Source of the DNA: Absidia repens
Taxonomy: Eukaryota > Mucoromycota > Mucoromycetes > Mucorales > Cunninghamellaceae
Assembly (NCBI GenBank): GCA_002105175.1
Contig: MCGE01000001.1
Span: forward strand, 2,170,001-2,234,000
Direction of reading: 5' to 3'
Length of the DNA stretch: 64,000 nucleotides
Every line of letters begins with the position of its first letter. Within the stretch, counting starts at the first letter, position 1. Both the position numbers and the translations under genes were made by a program. This document shows, one piece after another, positions 23,187 to 33,635 of this stretch. The notes beneath the pieces were generated by a model that saw only the letters and a program-made list of their open reading frames with translations, was not told the DNA's origin and ran no database searches.

Positions 23187-24314
23187 TCACAGCTTCACAA
23201 AGCACCGGAAAACTGGGAAAAACACCTTATACATGAAGAAGAATCCATTGAAGAAGCTACACGGTGGTTTGAAACTACTAGCCGAGACGGTCCGGATGAA
23301 ATATTATACCAACTGAAGCAAGTGGAACCCTTGACGATGACTATTGTGGCTATTGGACCATTGACGAACATTGCTTTGGCTCACCAAAGAGACCCCGTCA
23401 CCTTTTCTCGAGCAAAAAGAGTGGTGGTGATGGGTGGTGCGGTGGATGTACCTGGAAATATATGCGCATATGCTGAATTTAATTTCAGGGCCGACCCTCA
23501 TGCTGCAAAGATTGTCATGGGAACAAGTAAAGGGTTTCAACATACTCCTGAAGGTTATCAACAACGTCTGGATTTGATCAGTCAGGGAAAGGTAGCACCT
23601 TCTCACATTATAATCATGCCTTTGGATGGTAATTTTTTAAAGAAAAGAAAAGGGGGGGGGTATACTATATGGAGAGTTGATAGTATTACTTTACTCACTT
23701 GGATTTTTTTTTGTTTGCGGTGAACAGCCTCAGACGATGGTACCATTTCAAAGGCCGATTATGATAAATATATTGTTCCTTTGGGCAAGTCCACCCCATT
23801 GTATGGTTTTATCAATGCATTCATGCGCTGGTCATTTGAAGTTTGTGCGGATTATTACAATTTAGACAACTGGGCGGTGTAAGTAGTAATAATCACCAAA
23901 AAAAAAAAGGACAGTGGCCAACACAATTTCTTCAAATTTCTAGGTACGATGCATATACTGTACTACTGATGTTAGAATTGATCCAAGATATCGGCGATGG
24001 CAAGGGTGATCCTACTTTTGATAATAGATGGGAATACAAATACCTGGATTTGACAGTCGAGACTGAAGGAGAATATACTCTGGGAATGTAAGTGAGAAAT
24101 TGGTTGAAAAAGCATGCACCAACAAGTCTGACGCTGACATTTCCCTATGATTGATCACTTTTTTAGGTGCTGTGTGGATCGAAGAAATTATCAAAAAGAT
24201 AAATCACCTTGGGACACCACTGCCAACAATGTTCAAACCTTCTTGGCTGGAAAAGGTGGTAGATTCCGTGACATTATTTTGAACACTATATTCAATGCTG
24301 GAATAGATATTTAG
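22638..24314 (+). CDS. Inosine-uridine-preferring type nucleoside hydrolase
   Basis: Hydrolyses the N-glycosidic bond of ribonucleosides for base salvage; Ca2+-dependent family. Seven exons: 22638-22676, 22757-22949, 23011-23093, 23193-23628, 23728-23878, 23944-24087, 24167-24314, giving 397 aa. The diagnostic IIIDTDPGIDDALAI sits at the N-terminus with the Ca2+-binding aspartates and is split by intron 1 after DTDP. Further family blocks: ITLTHGNVG, FHGEDGIG, VAIGPLTNIALAH, VVVMGGAVDVPGN, AEFNFRADPHAAKIV. It is longer than bacterial IUNH (about 310 aa), with an insertion around residues 110-140. Preferred nucleoside cannot be read from sequence. The intron at 23094-23192 contains a T homopolymer of more than 40 nt. 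Confidence 0.9.
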
Positions 24315-24507
24315 ATGTATTTATGTGGATTATATATTTTGACAATAAAAAATCCCCTATTTTTGATCACCAAACTATATGCCCGCTTTGCTTTGTTTGC
24401 CCTGTGGCTTATACTGGGTTTAAAATAGTGAACTGCTCTTCCAATTTTTTTTTCGACAGTTCTTTTTTTTTTTTTCCTTCCCTTTTTTTAATTATATTTA
24501 TTTAAAC

Positions 24508-27500
24508 ATGGTGAAAAAGGTGGTCGATTCCCGTGTTCATACGCTGATCAAGAACTGCGTTCAAACAAAGCATAGATCCTTCTTTGTTGTCGTTGGTGAC
24601 AAAGGAAAAGATCAGGTAAGTTGAACTAGATCTTGAGTTAGACTCAGGTTGCAACCATCACTTGAACAAGCTCCTTGACTGATTTTTTTTTTTTTTTTCG
24701 TTCTTAGATCGTCAACTTGCATTGGCTTTTATCTCAAGCTCAAGTTACTTCTCGCCCTTCCGTTCTTTGGTGTTACAAAAAGGAACTCGGTTTTACAACG
24801 TAAGTATTTTTTTCATGGGAAACTGATCTTGAATAGAAAGTTTGAACTAAAGCACCATCTTCTAGTCATCGCAAAAAACGGGAAGCCAAGATCAAACGGG
24901 ACATCAAGAAGGGGATTCGGGAAACCAACAATGAAGATCCTTTCGAACTTTTTGTCACAGTCACCAACATTCGTTACGCTTACTACAAGGAAACCCAAAA
25001 TATTCTCGGTAACACCTACGGTATGTGTATTTTGCAAGACTTCGAAGCTATTACCCCCAACACTCTTGCCCGTACGATTGAAACCGTCGAAGGTGGTGGC
25101 ATGGTGGTTCTGCTCCTGAAAAGCATGAACTCCCTTAAGCAATTGTATACTATGACAATGGTAAAGTGATATTTCCATGCATACTCCAAAAAAAAAATAA
25201 CCACACCCCACTAACTGATCTTCACACAACACTCGTTTGTTTACTTGCTGGTTATAGGATGTACACAGTCGTTACCGCACAGAAGCTCATAGTGACATTG
25301 TGGGTCGATTCAACGAACGATTTATTCTCTCTTTGGGTGCCAGCGAAAACTGTTTGGTAGTCGATGATGAACTGAACGTCCTTCCTATCAGCATGGGCAA
25401 ACACGTCAAAGCGCTTCCTGTCAAAACCAACGATGAAGGCAAATCAGCTGAAGCCCTAGAATTAGAAGAATTGAAGCAATCTCTCGCCGATACTGAACCT
25501 GTTGGATCTTTGATTAAAGGAACTAGAACTGTAGATCAAGCAAAGGCTGTGTTGACATTTATTGAAGCCATCTCCGAAAAATCTCTTCGTAGCACCGTGA
25601 CTTTGACAGCTGGTCGTGGTCGTGGTAAATCTGCAGCGCTTGGTATTTCTATGGCATCTGCTGTTGCTTATGGCTATTCCAACATCTTCGTTACCTCCCC
25701 AAGCCCCGAAAATCTGAAGACCCTCTTCGAATTTGTCTTCAAGGCCTTTGATGCTCTTGGTTATGAAGAACATCTTGATTATGACATCGTCCAATCTACC
25801 AACCCTGACTTCAACAAAGCTATTGTCCGTGTGAATATTTTTAGACAGCACCGTCAAACTATCCAGGTAATTTTTTTTTTGGGAGGGAGGGCAAGGATGT
25901 AGGTGAAGCTGGAGAAAGCTATGGAGAAACGAATGACTAACTTCGGGTTTGGTTGTTTTTGTAGTATATCCAACCTCAAGATGCTCATGTTCTCGGTCAA
26001 GCTGAATTGGTTGTTATTGATGAAGCAGCTGCTATCCCATTACCTATTGTACGCAAATTGATGGGTCCCTACTTGGTGTTTATGGCGTCTACGATCAATG
26101 GTTATGAAGGTACTGGACGCTCATTATCACTCAAACTTATTCAACAACTTCGGGAACAATCACGCGGATTCGTCGGTCAAAAGAAAAACGAAGAAGCAAG
26201 CGAAGCTCTGGCTACTGGTGGACGTACATTGAAGGAAATCAAATTGGAAGAACCTATTCGTTATGCCGTCAATGACCCTTTGGAAAAATGGTTGAACAAG
26301 CTACTTTGTTTGGATGCATCAGTGGTTTCCAAAAATATTCAAGGTTGTCCCCATCCTTCGGAATGCGAACTTTTCTATGTGAACCGTGATACCTTATTCT
26401 CTTACCATCCTGTTAGTGAAACCTTCCTTCAACGCATGATGGCCCTCTATGTCGCCAGTCACTACAAAAACTCACCAAATGATTTGCAACTGATGAGTGA
26501 TGCACCAGCACATCACATGTTTGTCCTTCTTCCTCCTATCAACAAAGACAGTAGCAGCTTGCCTGATCCTCTTGTTGTCATCCAAGTCTGTCTTGAAGGT
26601 GATATCTCCCGTCAATCTGTCATGAATCAACTTTCTCGTGGTCAACGTCCCGCTGGTGATATGATTCCATGGCTTATCTCTCAACAATTCCAAGACGATG
26701 ATTTTGCCAGCTTGTCCGGTGCTCGTGTGGTTCGTATTGCTACCCATCCTGATTATGCCAACATGGGTTATGGTTCTCGTGCATTGGAACTGTTGGCTTC
26801 CTTCTACCAAGGTGAAATGTCCGATCTTAGTGAAAGTGCCACTGCTGAACAAGAAACTTTGGCACGTGTGGATGATGCTGAATTACAAAACACTACATTG
26901 GCCACTGACAAAATCAAGATTCGGGATCCTCGTAAAATGCCTCCTTTGCTGGCCAAACTTGCTGATAAGCCATCTCCCCGTTTGGATTATTTGGGTGTTA
27001 GTTTTGGTTTGACCTCGTCTTTACATAAATTCTGGAAACGTGCTGGCTTTGTTCCTTTGTACATGCGCCAAACTGCAAACGACCTGACTGGTGAACATAC
27101 ATGTGTGATGATCAAGACTCTTGCTGAACAAGGTGCGGATGCTGAAGACCAACATGTTGCCAACGCTGCCTGGCTGGACGCCTTTGCTCGTGACTTTTCG
27201 CGAAGATTTGTCAACTTGCTCTCCTACCAATTCCGGGAATTCACCTCAGTACATGCTCTCTCAATTTTGGAAAGTGCTAAGAAGGGCCACGATGCCGATA
27301 ATGACGCGACCACCATGAAAAAGTCACAATTGGATCTCTTCTTCAGCCCTTACGATTTAAAACGTCTGGACAGCTATGCCAACAACATGCTTGATTACCA
27401 TGTTATTATCGATCTGGTACCAGCGATTGCTGAACTATACTTCCGTGGAGCATTACCCAAGGACACAACATTATCTGGCGTGCAAAGTGCGATTTTGTTA

Positions 27501-28052
27501 GGCATTGGCTTGCAAAAGAAGACGGTGGATGATCTGGAAAAGGAATTGACACTCGCTAGCAACCAAGTGATGGCTTTGTTTGTCAAGATCATTCGCAAGT
27601 TCAGTCAATCATTCACTCAAATACAAAGCCAAGCTATTGTCGAAGACGAGCAAAAACCTGCTGCTGCTTCCACCCCTGATGCTAATAGCAACAAACGTGC
27701 TTTGGATGATGAATCAGCATGGCGACCTTTGAAGCGTGGTTTGGACGACGATTTGAAGGAAGCTGGCGAAGAAGTACTTGATGGATTGAAAAACAAGCAA
27801 CGCGAAATGATTGATACTTTGGATTTAACGAAATACGCTATTGCTGATCAGGATGCCGATTGGTCTGGTGCGGAAGCTCAAGTCAAGGCCTTTGCGTCTG
27901 GAAAGAAACCTCTCAGCTCTGTTGTCAGTGTCAAGAATGACAAATCATCCAAGAAACGACAATTGACCGAATCTGCAAAGGACATGGCCCAAAAGGAAGC
28001 AGCGCGCAAACCCAAGAACATGAAGATGTCCAAGAAGACTAGAAAATCATAA
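24508..28052 (+). CDS. KRE33: RNA cytidine acetyltransferase (Kre33 / NAT10)
   Basis: ATP-dependent enzyme making N4-acetylcytidine in 18S rRNA and, with an adaptor, in tRNA; nucleolar, needed for small-subunit biogenesis. Five exons: 24508-24615, 24708-24799, 24866-25160, 25258-25866, 25965-28052, giving 1063 aa, the usual length. N-terminal TmcA-like domain; P-loop TLTAGRGRGKSAALG; Walker B VVIDEAAAIPLP; GNAT domain with VVRIATHPDYANMGYGS; helical tail; Lys-rich C-terminus (KKTRKS) fitting nucleolar location. No frame defects over 3.2 kb of coding sequence, a useful quality control for the frameshifts seen elsewhere. AATAAAAATTTC near 28196 is a likely poly(A) signal. Confidence 0.95.
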
Positions 28053-28386
28053 ATGGTGTGATGCTTAGTTTTAGATCCCCATATATTTGTAGTTATTAGT
28101 ATTCATTTTTAGTATTCATTTTTAGTCTTTTTTTTTACCTTTACTGTATTATCCTTCTTTATTTTTTGATTGTCATTCATCATTTCTTCCTTTTCAATAA
28201 AAATTTCATCTCATATTATCTCGTTTTCATTGTATTTGACTCTGTAAAAGCTTCTTTCGAACGTTGATGCTCATCTATGTATCTATTGTGCATCGAAAAA
28301 GTGCATTGGTGCTTAGAAAAGTTGAAACTCCGGTGGGGTTACCATAAAAATCCATCTTTCCAACTCTATCCGTTTTTCTTCGCCCG
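28053..28386. other. Intergenic
   Basis: 3' end of KRE33 (repeated TTAGTATTCATTTT words, AATAAA near 28196) and short promoter of the zinc-finger gene. No further gene. Confidence 0.5.
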
Positions 28387-29537
28387 ATGTATCATTCAGC
28401 AAGTTATCGGCCCACCAAACGCATTTTTAGCTGTACTGACGATTTCTTCAATGAAGGAAATATTGCACTCCGGGCATATTGGCTAGAACGTGATGCAGCA
28501 ACAGAACATGATACCTCTTTGATCCGAGAGGTAGCAGAGAATTTATCAACGTAAGAATGACAATAGTGTACACGCCCAAAAATATTAGGTGAAAAAGGAA
28601 AACAAGCTGATCTTCTACTATACCTTCACTATCTTGACTATATTTCTTGACAATTCATATTAGATCTTTCAATGAGCGACCCATCTTTTGCGAATTACCG
28701 TCTTGTGTGAAACGGTATGGTGAGCCTGTTGCATTTCCTTCCTTGGTTGCTTATGAATCTCACTATGAAGCTCTTCATCGAAATACTTGCTCTATATGCC
28801 ATTTGCCTTTTCCTGGATCTCGCTGGTTGCGCCTTCATCTAGATGAGTTACATGATACACTGAACCAAGTTAGAAAGGATCGTGGTGAAAAAATCGTATG
28901 TATACTAATATGTATATCCCTGATACGCATCCACTCATTTTTTTTTTTTTTTTTTTTTTTTTTTCAAATGTAGCATGAATGTTATGTAGAAACGTGTGCC
29001 AAATTTTTCAGCACACCCAAGATGCGCAGACTTCACTTGATTGATAAGCACCATTATCCCAAGAATTTCCCGTTTGATTTGGTGGTGACAGGCACGATTA
29101 GCATTGAAGAACGCCAACAACAACGAAGACCTCATGGACGACCATCACGATCACATGCCGGCTATCACCGCCACCATCAGCCAATGGACCAAGACGAAAA
29201 TATAGACGAAAATCATCACCATCACCACCAGTCCACGGAAACAGCAACGGCAACAACTTGGGACATGGACATGGAGCTTCTTACAACCGGTGTATCCAGG
29301 ATCAGAATACCTTCTAACATATCTTTTGGGCGAGGTAGGAAACCAGTTTGGAATCGGTCCCTACAGCGAAAGCAGCAACAGCAATCATCGACGTCTTCTG
29401 CAAATACCAACGTACAAGGACAGCAGGAAACACAAGGTTTTCCAATGGATGGAGTTGAAACAGCATCAAAAATGAACCGACGGGAACGAAGGTTTATGGA
29501 GTCGGTGGCAAAATCAGCGGACATGAATGTAGAATAG
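28387..29537 (+). CDS. ZNF511: C2H2 zinc-finger protein, ZNF511-like
   Basis: Three exons: 28387-28550, 28664-28895, 28974-29537, giving 319 aa. Zinc-binding blocks in order: FCELPSCVKRYG...YESHYEALH, TCSICHLPFPGSRWLRLH followed by ELHD, and HECYVETCAKFF...MRRLHLIDKHHYPKNFPFD. The last block, with H-x-Y-P-x-x-F-x-F-D right after the finger, is the landmark of the ZNF511 family. The rest is low complexity with HHHHHH-like and Gln/Ser stretches. I chose the ATG at 28387 because it gives a continuous frame into exon 2. Molecular role of this family is poorly defined; nuclear location is inferred. Confidence 0.8.
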
Positions 29538-29599
29538 GTGTTTAGTTTTAGCATAGCAATAGATTAATAGATTAATAGATAAATAAACTATTTATAATG

Positions 29600-29662
29600 A
29601 CCAAATATATTATTGTCTCTGGTGGTGTTATTTCTGGTATTGGCAAAGGTGTTGACAGCGAA
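29600..29662 (+). pseudogene. N-terminal stub of CTP synthase
   Basis: Directly behind the ZNF511-like gene, ATG opens MTKYIIVSGGVISGIGKGV, which is the start and P-loop of CTP synthase. After GKGV the match stops abruptly: the family would continue with an Ile-Ala-Ser-Ser stretch, but here the frame runs into GATGATG-type simple sequence and ends at a TGA near 29724. No later CTP synthase block is found on the plus strand up to VPS72. An intron starting GTTGAC would need a poor donor and exons I cannot find. I read it as a truncated or captured first exon. Confidence 0.55.
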
Positions 29663-30054
29663 GTGATGAATTTGATGATGACTTTGGTGATGACTTTAAT
29701 GATGCACTATGATGATGAATTTTGATGACGAAGTGATAGACGAAGGGAGGGCATGGCTCGTGATACTCATCAATTCAGACAAAAGAAAATATAGAATGTA
29801 AACGTTGGTGCGTGGGTTTTGATGGTATGAGTTAGATGAACCTGTCATTTTGCAATTTATTGGGGACCATCCTGCCATGCTCAACATTTCAGTCAATTTG
29901 ACGTCCTTGTATATGTATTGGGGGAGGGGAAATGATCTAAAGCGGTGGCTACATTCACCACACAGCCAGTACTGCTAAGCTAAAGAGAAAATATTTGGTA
30001 GGACACTCAAAAATAGAGTTACAATTACAGCATTGCTCATTGAATGATAGTCAG

Positions 30055-30685
30055 AAGATAAGTAATAAAAAAGCATATTTTATTTGAAGGAATATGATAG
30101 AAACTAAATTAAGAGCAAGGAGTCCATTGTAATACGGGGTCTGATGGAGGTAGCATGAGTGGCATAAGTGATATCTGAAGAAATTACCAACACTAATCTG
30201 AAGGAATGATTGTAATAATGGATTGAATATACTAAATAATGAATAATAAAGACTAAAATGACACATTTATTGAAGCACAACAGCAGTCAGCACTCATCAA
30301 AAGAGAGGGGTAGTAAATAAAAAAAAAGATCTATTGCATAAGACATGAGAGTGAATAATGGGACTTTTTCTTTGAAGCAAGTAAAGAGATACATTTTATT
30401 CAGAAGTAGATACAAACTATGGACATATTAACACTAAAGTAAGAAACTAATCTAAGAGCGGTACAAGAAGTCAACTGATGGTAGACGAAATCCTGAATCC
30501 AAAATGAAAGGGTTCCCCCCATGCATCTTGTAATCCCTGACCTGAAACCCCTTCTAAACTAGTCCTGACACTATTATAAGTCCACCCGAACCCCAATGAA
30601 GTTTAATGTTGAAGAGAAAAAATGAATGTGAAAAAAAAAGAGAGGAAAAAACAAGGGAGTAAATAAATGCATGTGGGCGGAAATT
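30055..30685 (-). repeat. Dispersed repeat family, copy 4 (inverted, long)
   Basis: On the minus strand the order is: CCGCCCACATG (near 30675), pyrimidine-rich block, GGACTAGTTTAGAAGG, GATGCATGGGGGGAACCC core (near 30515), TCTGAATAAAATGTATC, GTGCTTCAATAAATGTG and TTCAAATAAAATATGC. This is the best-preserved long copy and shows three successive AATAAA-bearing submodules about 120-200 bp apart. Confidence 0.8.
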
Positions 30686-31332
30686 GAAATACTTCCAGTG
30701 AAACTTTTTTTGGTCCACTACGTTGTGAATCATAAGTGCATTACTGATAAAATAAACTGTGGGCATAAAATCGGAAAAAAGGGAGATAGAACTATGAAAT
30801 GATGAAGATGACCAAGAGGACAAACTTAATACAGTAGCATACATTTCACAAGATAATCCCGTATATGTAACCTTGAATGGCTATTTGTTGACATAACTCG
30901 TACATCCGTTCGGCAACTTTTTTAAACGTGTGAGACTATTTGAATCTGCAAACCTCTTTTTTTTTTTATATATAGAATACAGTAGTGTTAAAATGAGAGT
31001 GTACCAAGCCTTGTCCCATAAATTGAACGGTGTCAAGATTTTCGCGCCTTCCGAATTTCTATGTTCTAATATGCAAGAAAATTGAGAATGCTACACTCTA
31101 ACATTAATTGATTATCATAAACACGCTCTGGCGATCACATATGAATTGTACCCGTCCGCAACCAATGACAACAAAGATAAAGGGAAATGAGTATTTTTTT
31201 ATTGGTTCATCATAAAAACAAGATATAAAACTACATATAAACAAGGCTAAAACTAAAATAAACTATATATATACACTAAACTATTCCAGAGACTTGACCA
31301 TCCCATCAGTGTTGCGACCTCCATGGAGACCT

Positions 31333-33053
31333 CTAGGTACGTTGCCGTTGCCTTCTTCTTGTCGGTTTGGTATCATTCTGCTGCTGCTCTTCTATTAGTG
31401 GTGGGGATGATTCTTTGCTAGCCGTTGCCATCCATTGTGGGAAAGGTTTGTTCCAGTCATCTTCTTCCGGTCGTTTGCCTTCAATCATACGTTCCCAGCC
31501 ATCAGGAACGCCTTCTGCCCCTTGCTTGTCAAATTCGTTGCCTATATAGAGTCCAAGGGATGGAGACCAAATATAGCGGTGATTCATGCAGTCTATGATG
31601 TTTGAGTAGGAGGGTGCATCCGAATAAGGAGTATGTGTCATTGGTTCCCGGTACCGAGCTTCTTTGCCAGTGATGGGACATGGTAATGGTTTAATTGTAC
31701 GTGCTGATCGATCTGCCCATGATGCTAGTTGTGGTATCCTGTCCAGTCTGTCCAGTTCACGGTCCGTCAAGCCTTCTGTTTTGACATGCTTTAATTTGTT
31801 GGTTTCCAAGTCATCGCCATAGTCATCACTCGTTGCATTGTCATCACCAGCTGTTGCTTTTTGAATAGCAGGATCATCGCCCGGGAAAAAGGTGATAAGA
31901 TTTTTTGCCGATATATCACATTCTTGTACATCACGTCGATAATGGAAGTCGAGTACCATTGGGTCAGTAATGTCAACCTGTGTTGTGTTGCCGTGATCGC
32001 CATCCATGATCATCACCAGTTTTCGCTGCTGAGGTCGTTCTTTTGTCGCTCCGTCGGTAAATGAGTGGTATCGTATAAATGGTCCTTGTATCCCCCGCTT
32101 CACCTTGACTTTCGCCTTTGCTTGTCTCTCCGCTTCCTTTTGTTGCCATTGTTCCAAAGATACTCGGTTTTCCTCTTCAGTGATAGCTGCCTCTGCCAAC
32201 AATTCCTCCTGGGTCAAGTGTCGTACCTCAGGTCGTATTCGTTTAGGTAAACGTGCCTACGAAATCATAGAGTATATAAAAAAGGCTGTTGTTTTTAGTA
32301 TTTATATTTTCAAAAGAGTAACGTCGTATCCATTACCTTTTTGGATTCACTTTCACGGATTTGTTCTTCCACGTGCATACGATTCAAAATGGTCTTCGTT
32401 CGTAAAGATTGTCGACTGCTGAGATCCGCTGATTGTTGTTGTTTATTATGTTGTTTCTTTTTAGTGGGTCTTCCGGGTTTGTTTGCTGTTGTAGGCAAAG
32501 CTGTGTGAGAAGTTGCTGGTACTTGTGACACTGAAGACTTTTGTAGAAACTGTTGCTGTCTAATATTTGGTCTTTTGGCCTATAGTAACGCGAAGGAAGT
32601 GATCAGTTGACTTGACTACAAATAAAACGCTCCATTACCTTACCTGTCGTTCTGCTCGTTGGATGCGTTTCTCTTCTTCTTCAGCTAATTGTTCTTGTTC
32701 GGCTTCGCCTTCAGATTCATCCATATCAAAATCAGAGTCAACTGTATCCACCTGTTCATCATCTTTAGCATAGTATAGTTAAGGGTAAGTAAGCGTTCAT
32801 GGTATATATATATATATATATATATTATCAATTACCTACTCCAGAGAAAGCTTCGTCTTCGCTTTCATCCAATTCAAATAGCTCTTCCATATCAGCTTCC
32901 TTGTCGAGCAACGCCCGCATTCTAAGAAATAAATAAAAAAAGGACGTGTTTTTCTTTAGAAAACTGTACGAGCAGGCTGAAAGTTTCATTACAATCCTTT
33001 TATTACCTGCTCCCTGCATTGGCTCTTTTTTCTCTTTGTTGGACAAAGGACAT
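31333..33053 (-). CDS. VPS72: VPS72/YL1, SWR1 chromatin-remodelling complex subunit
   Basis: Histone chaperone subunit that receives H2A.Z-H2B for exchange by SWR1. Exons from the start: 32836-32921 follows 33007-33053, then exons around 32647-32772, 32336-32580 and 31333-32258. Exon 1 reads MSFVQQREKRANAG and joins RMRALLDKEADMEELFELDE, the conserved YL1 N-terminal H2A.Z-binding start; DTVDSDFDMDESEGEAEQ is the acidic block. The middle is basic (GRPTKKKQHNK). LTQEELLAEAAITEEENRVS and FIRYHSFTDG are family blocks. The YL1 C-terminal domain shows CPITGKEARYREPMTHTPYS. Start chosen at 33053 because it gives the RANAG-x-RMRALL join; it sits head-to-head with the NoxR-like gene, 0.58 kb apart. 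Confidence 0.92.
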
Positions 33054-33635
33054 GGATAAAAGGTAAAAATAAACAAAACTAAGAAGGTGACGGGAGAAAA
33101 GGGAAATCACAAAAATAAAATAAATCGCTTTGGTCGGACATTAAACTTATTTGGGACTCTGTCGCAGCCACCAATTGTCTTTATATCGACCTGCAATATC
33201 ATGCATTGTGATAATGTTTAGTTTAAATGCAGTGTACTGTACAAAGAGAATAATATTATGTAGTACTAGCACGGCTACTATATACTGCTCTCAAGATACA
33301 TGTTATAGTACTGTGGCCTGATATGATACAAAGTCTGACGTGGTTTTGGGATGTAATCATGGCAAGTACTTGTTACAGTATAATACTGTAATCCTGAATT
33401 AATTTTCTCCTTATTATTTACCGCCCATGACCTGCTTTTTATCGAAAAAGCAATGACAAACACATTTACTGTAATGTGAGAGTCTTGTGTCCAAGAAAGG
33501 AAACCGTTAATTTTCAAATGCCGCCTTTAAGGGCCATAGGTCAAAAGTCCAATCAAGTCATTGTTTCTTTTTCTTTCTCTTTCTTCCGTGTTTTTGTTTT
33601 TGACTCATTGCGAATATTTTTGTTTTTGTTTTACT
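33054..33635. other. Divergent promoter region (VPS72 / NoxR-like)
   Basis: Spacer with repeated TACTGTA-type words (33233-33242, 33305-33310, 33373-33392). The open frames in it have no family features. Confidence 0.4.

Larger units (their letters stand above)
29538..31332. other. Intergenic, 1.8 kb, with CTP synthase stub and repeat copy 4
   Basis: Apart from the gene stub at 29600 and the repeat at 30055-30685 I see simple GATGATG-like repeats (29655-29735), an A-to-G-rich patch, and the word CGCTCTGGCG near 31125 that also occurs at the Helitron ends. No intact gene. Confidence 0.5.

Noticed and set aside
29600..29662. Start of a complete CTP synthase gene
   Set aside because: No further CTP synthase block follows before VPS72, and the only possible donor (GTTGAC) is poor.
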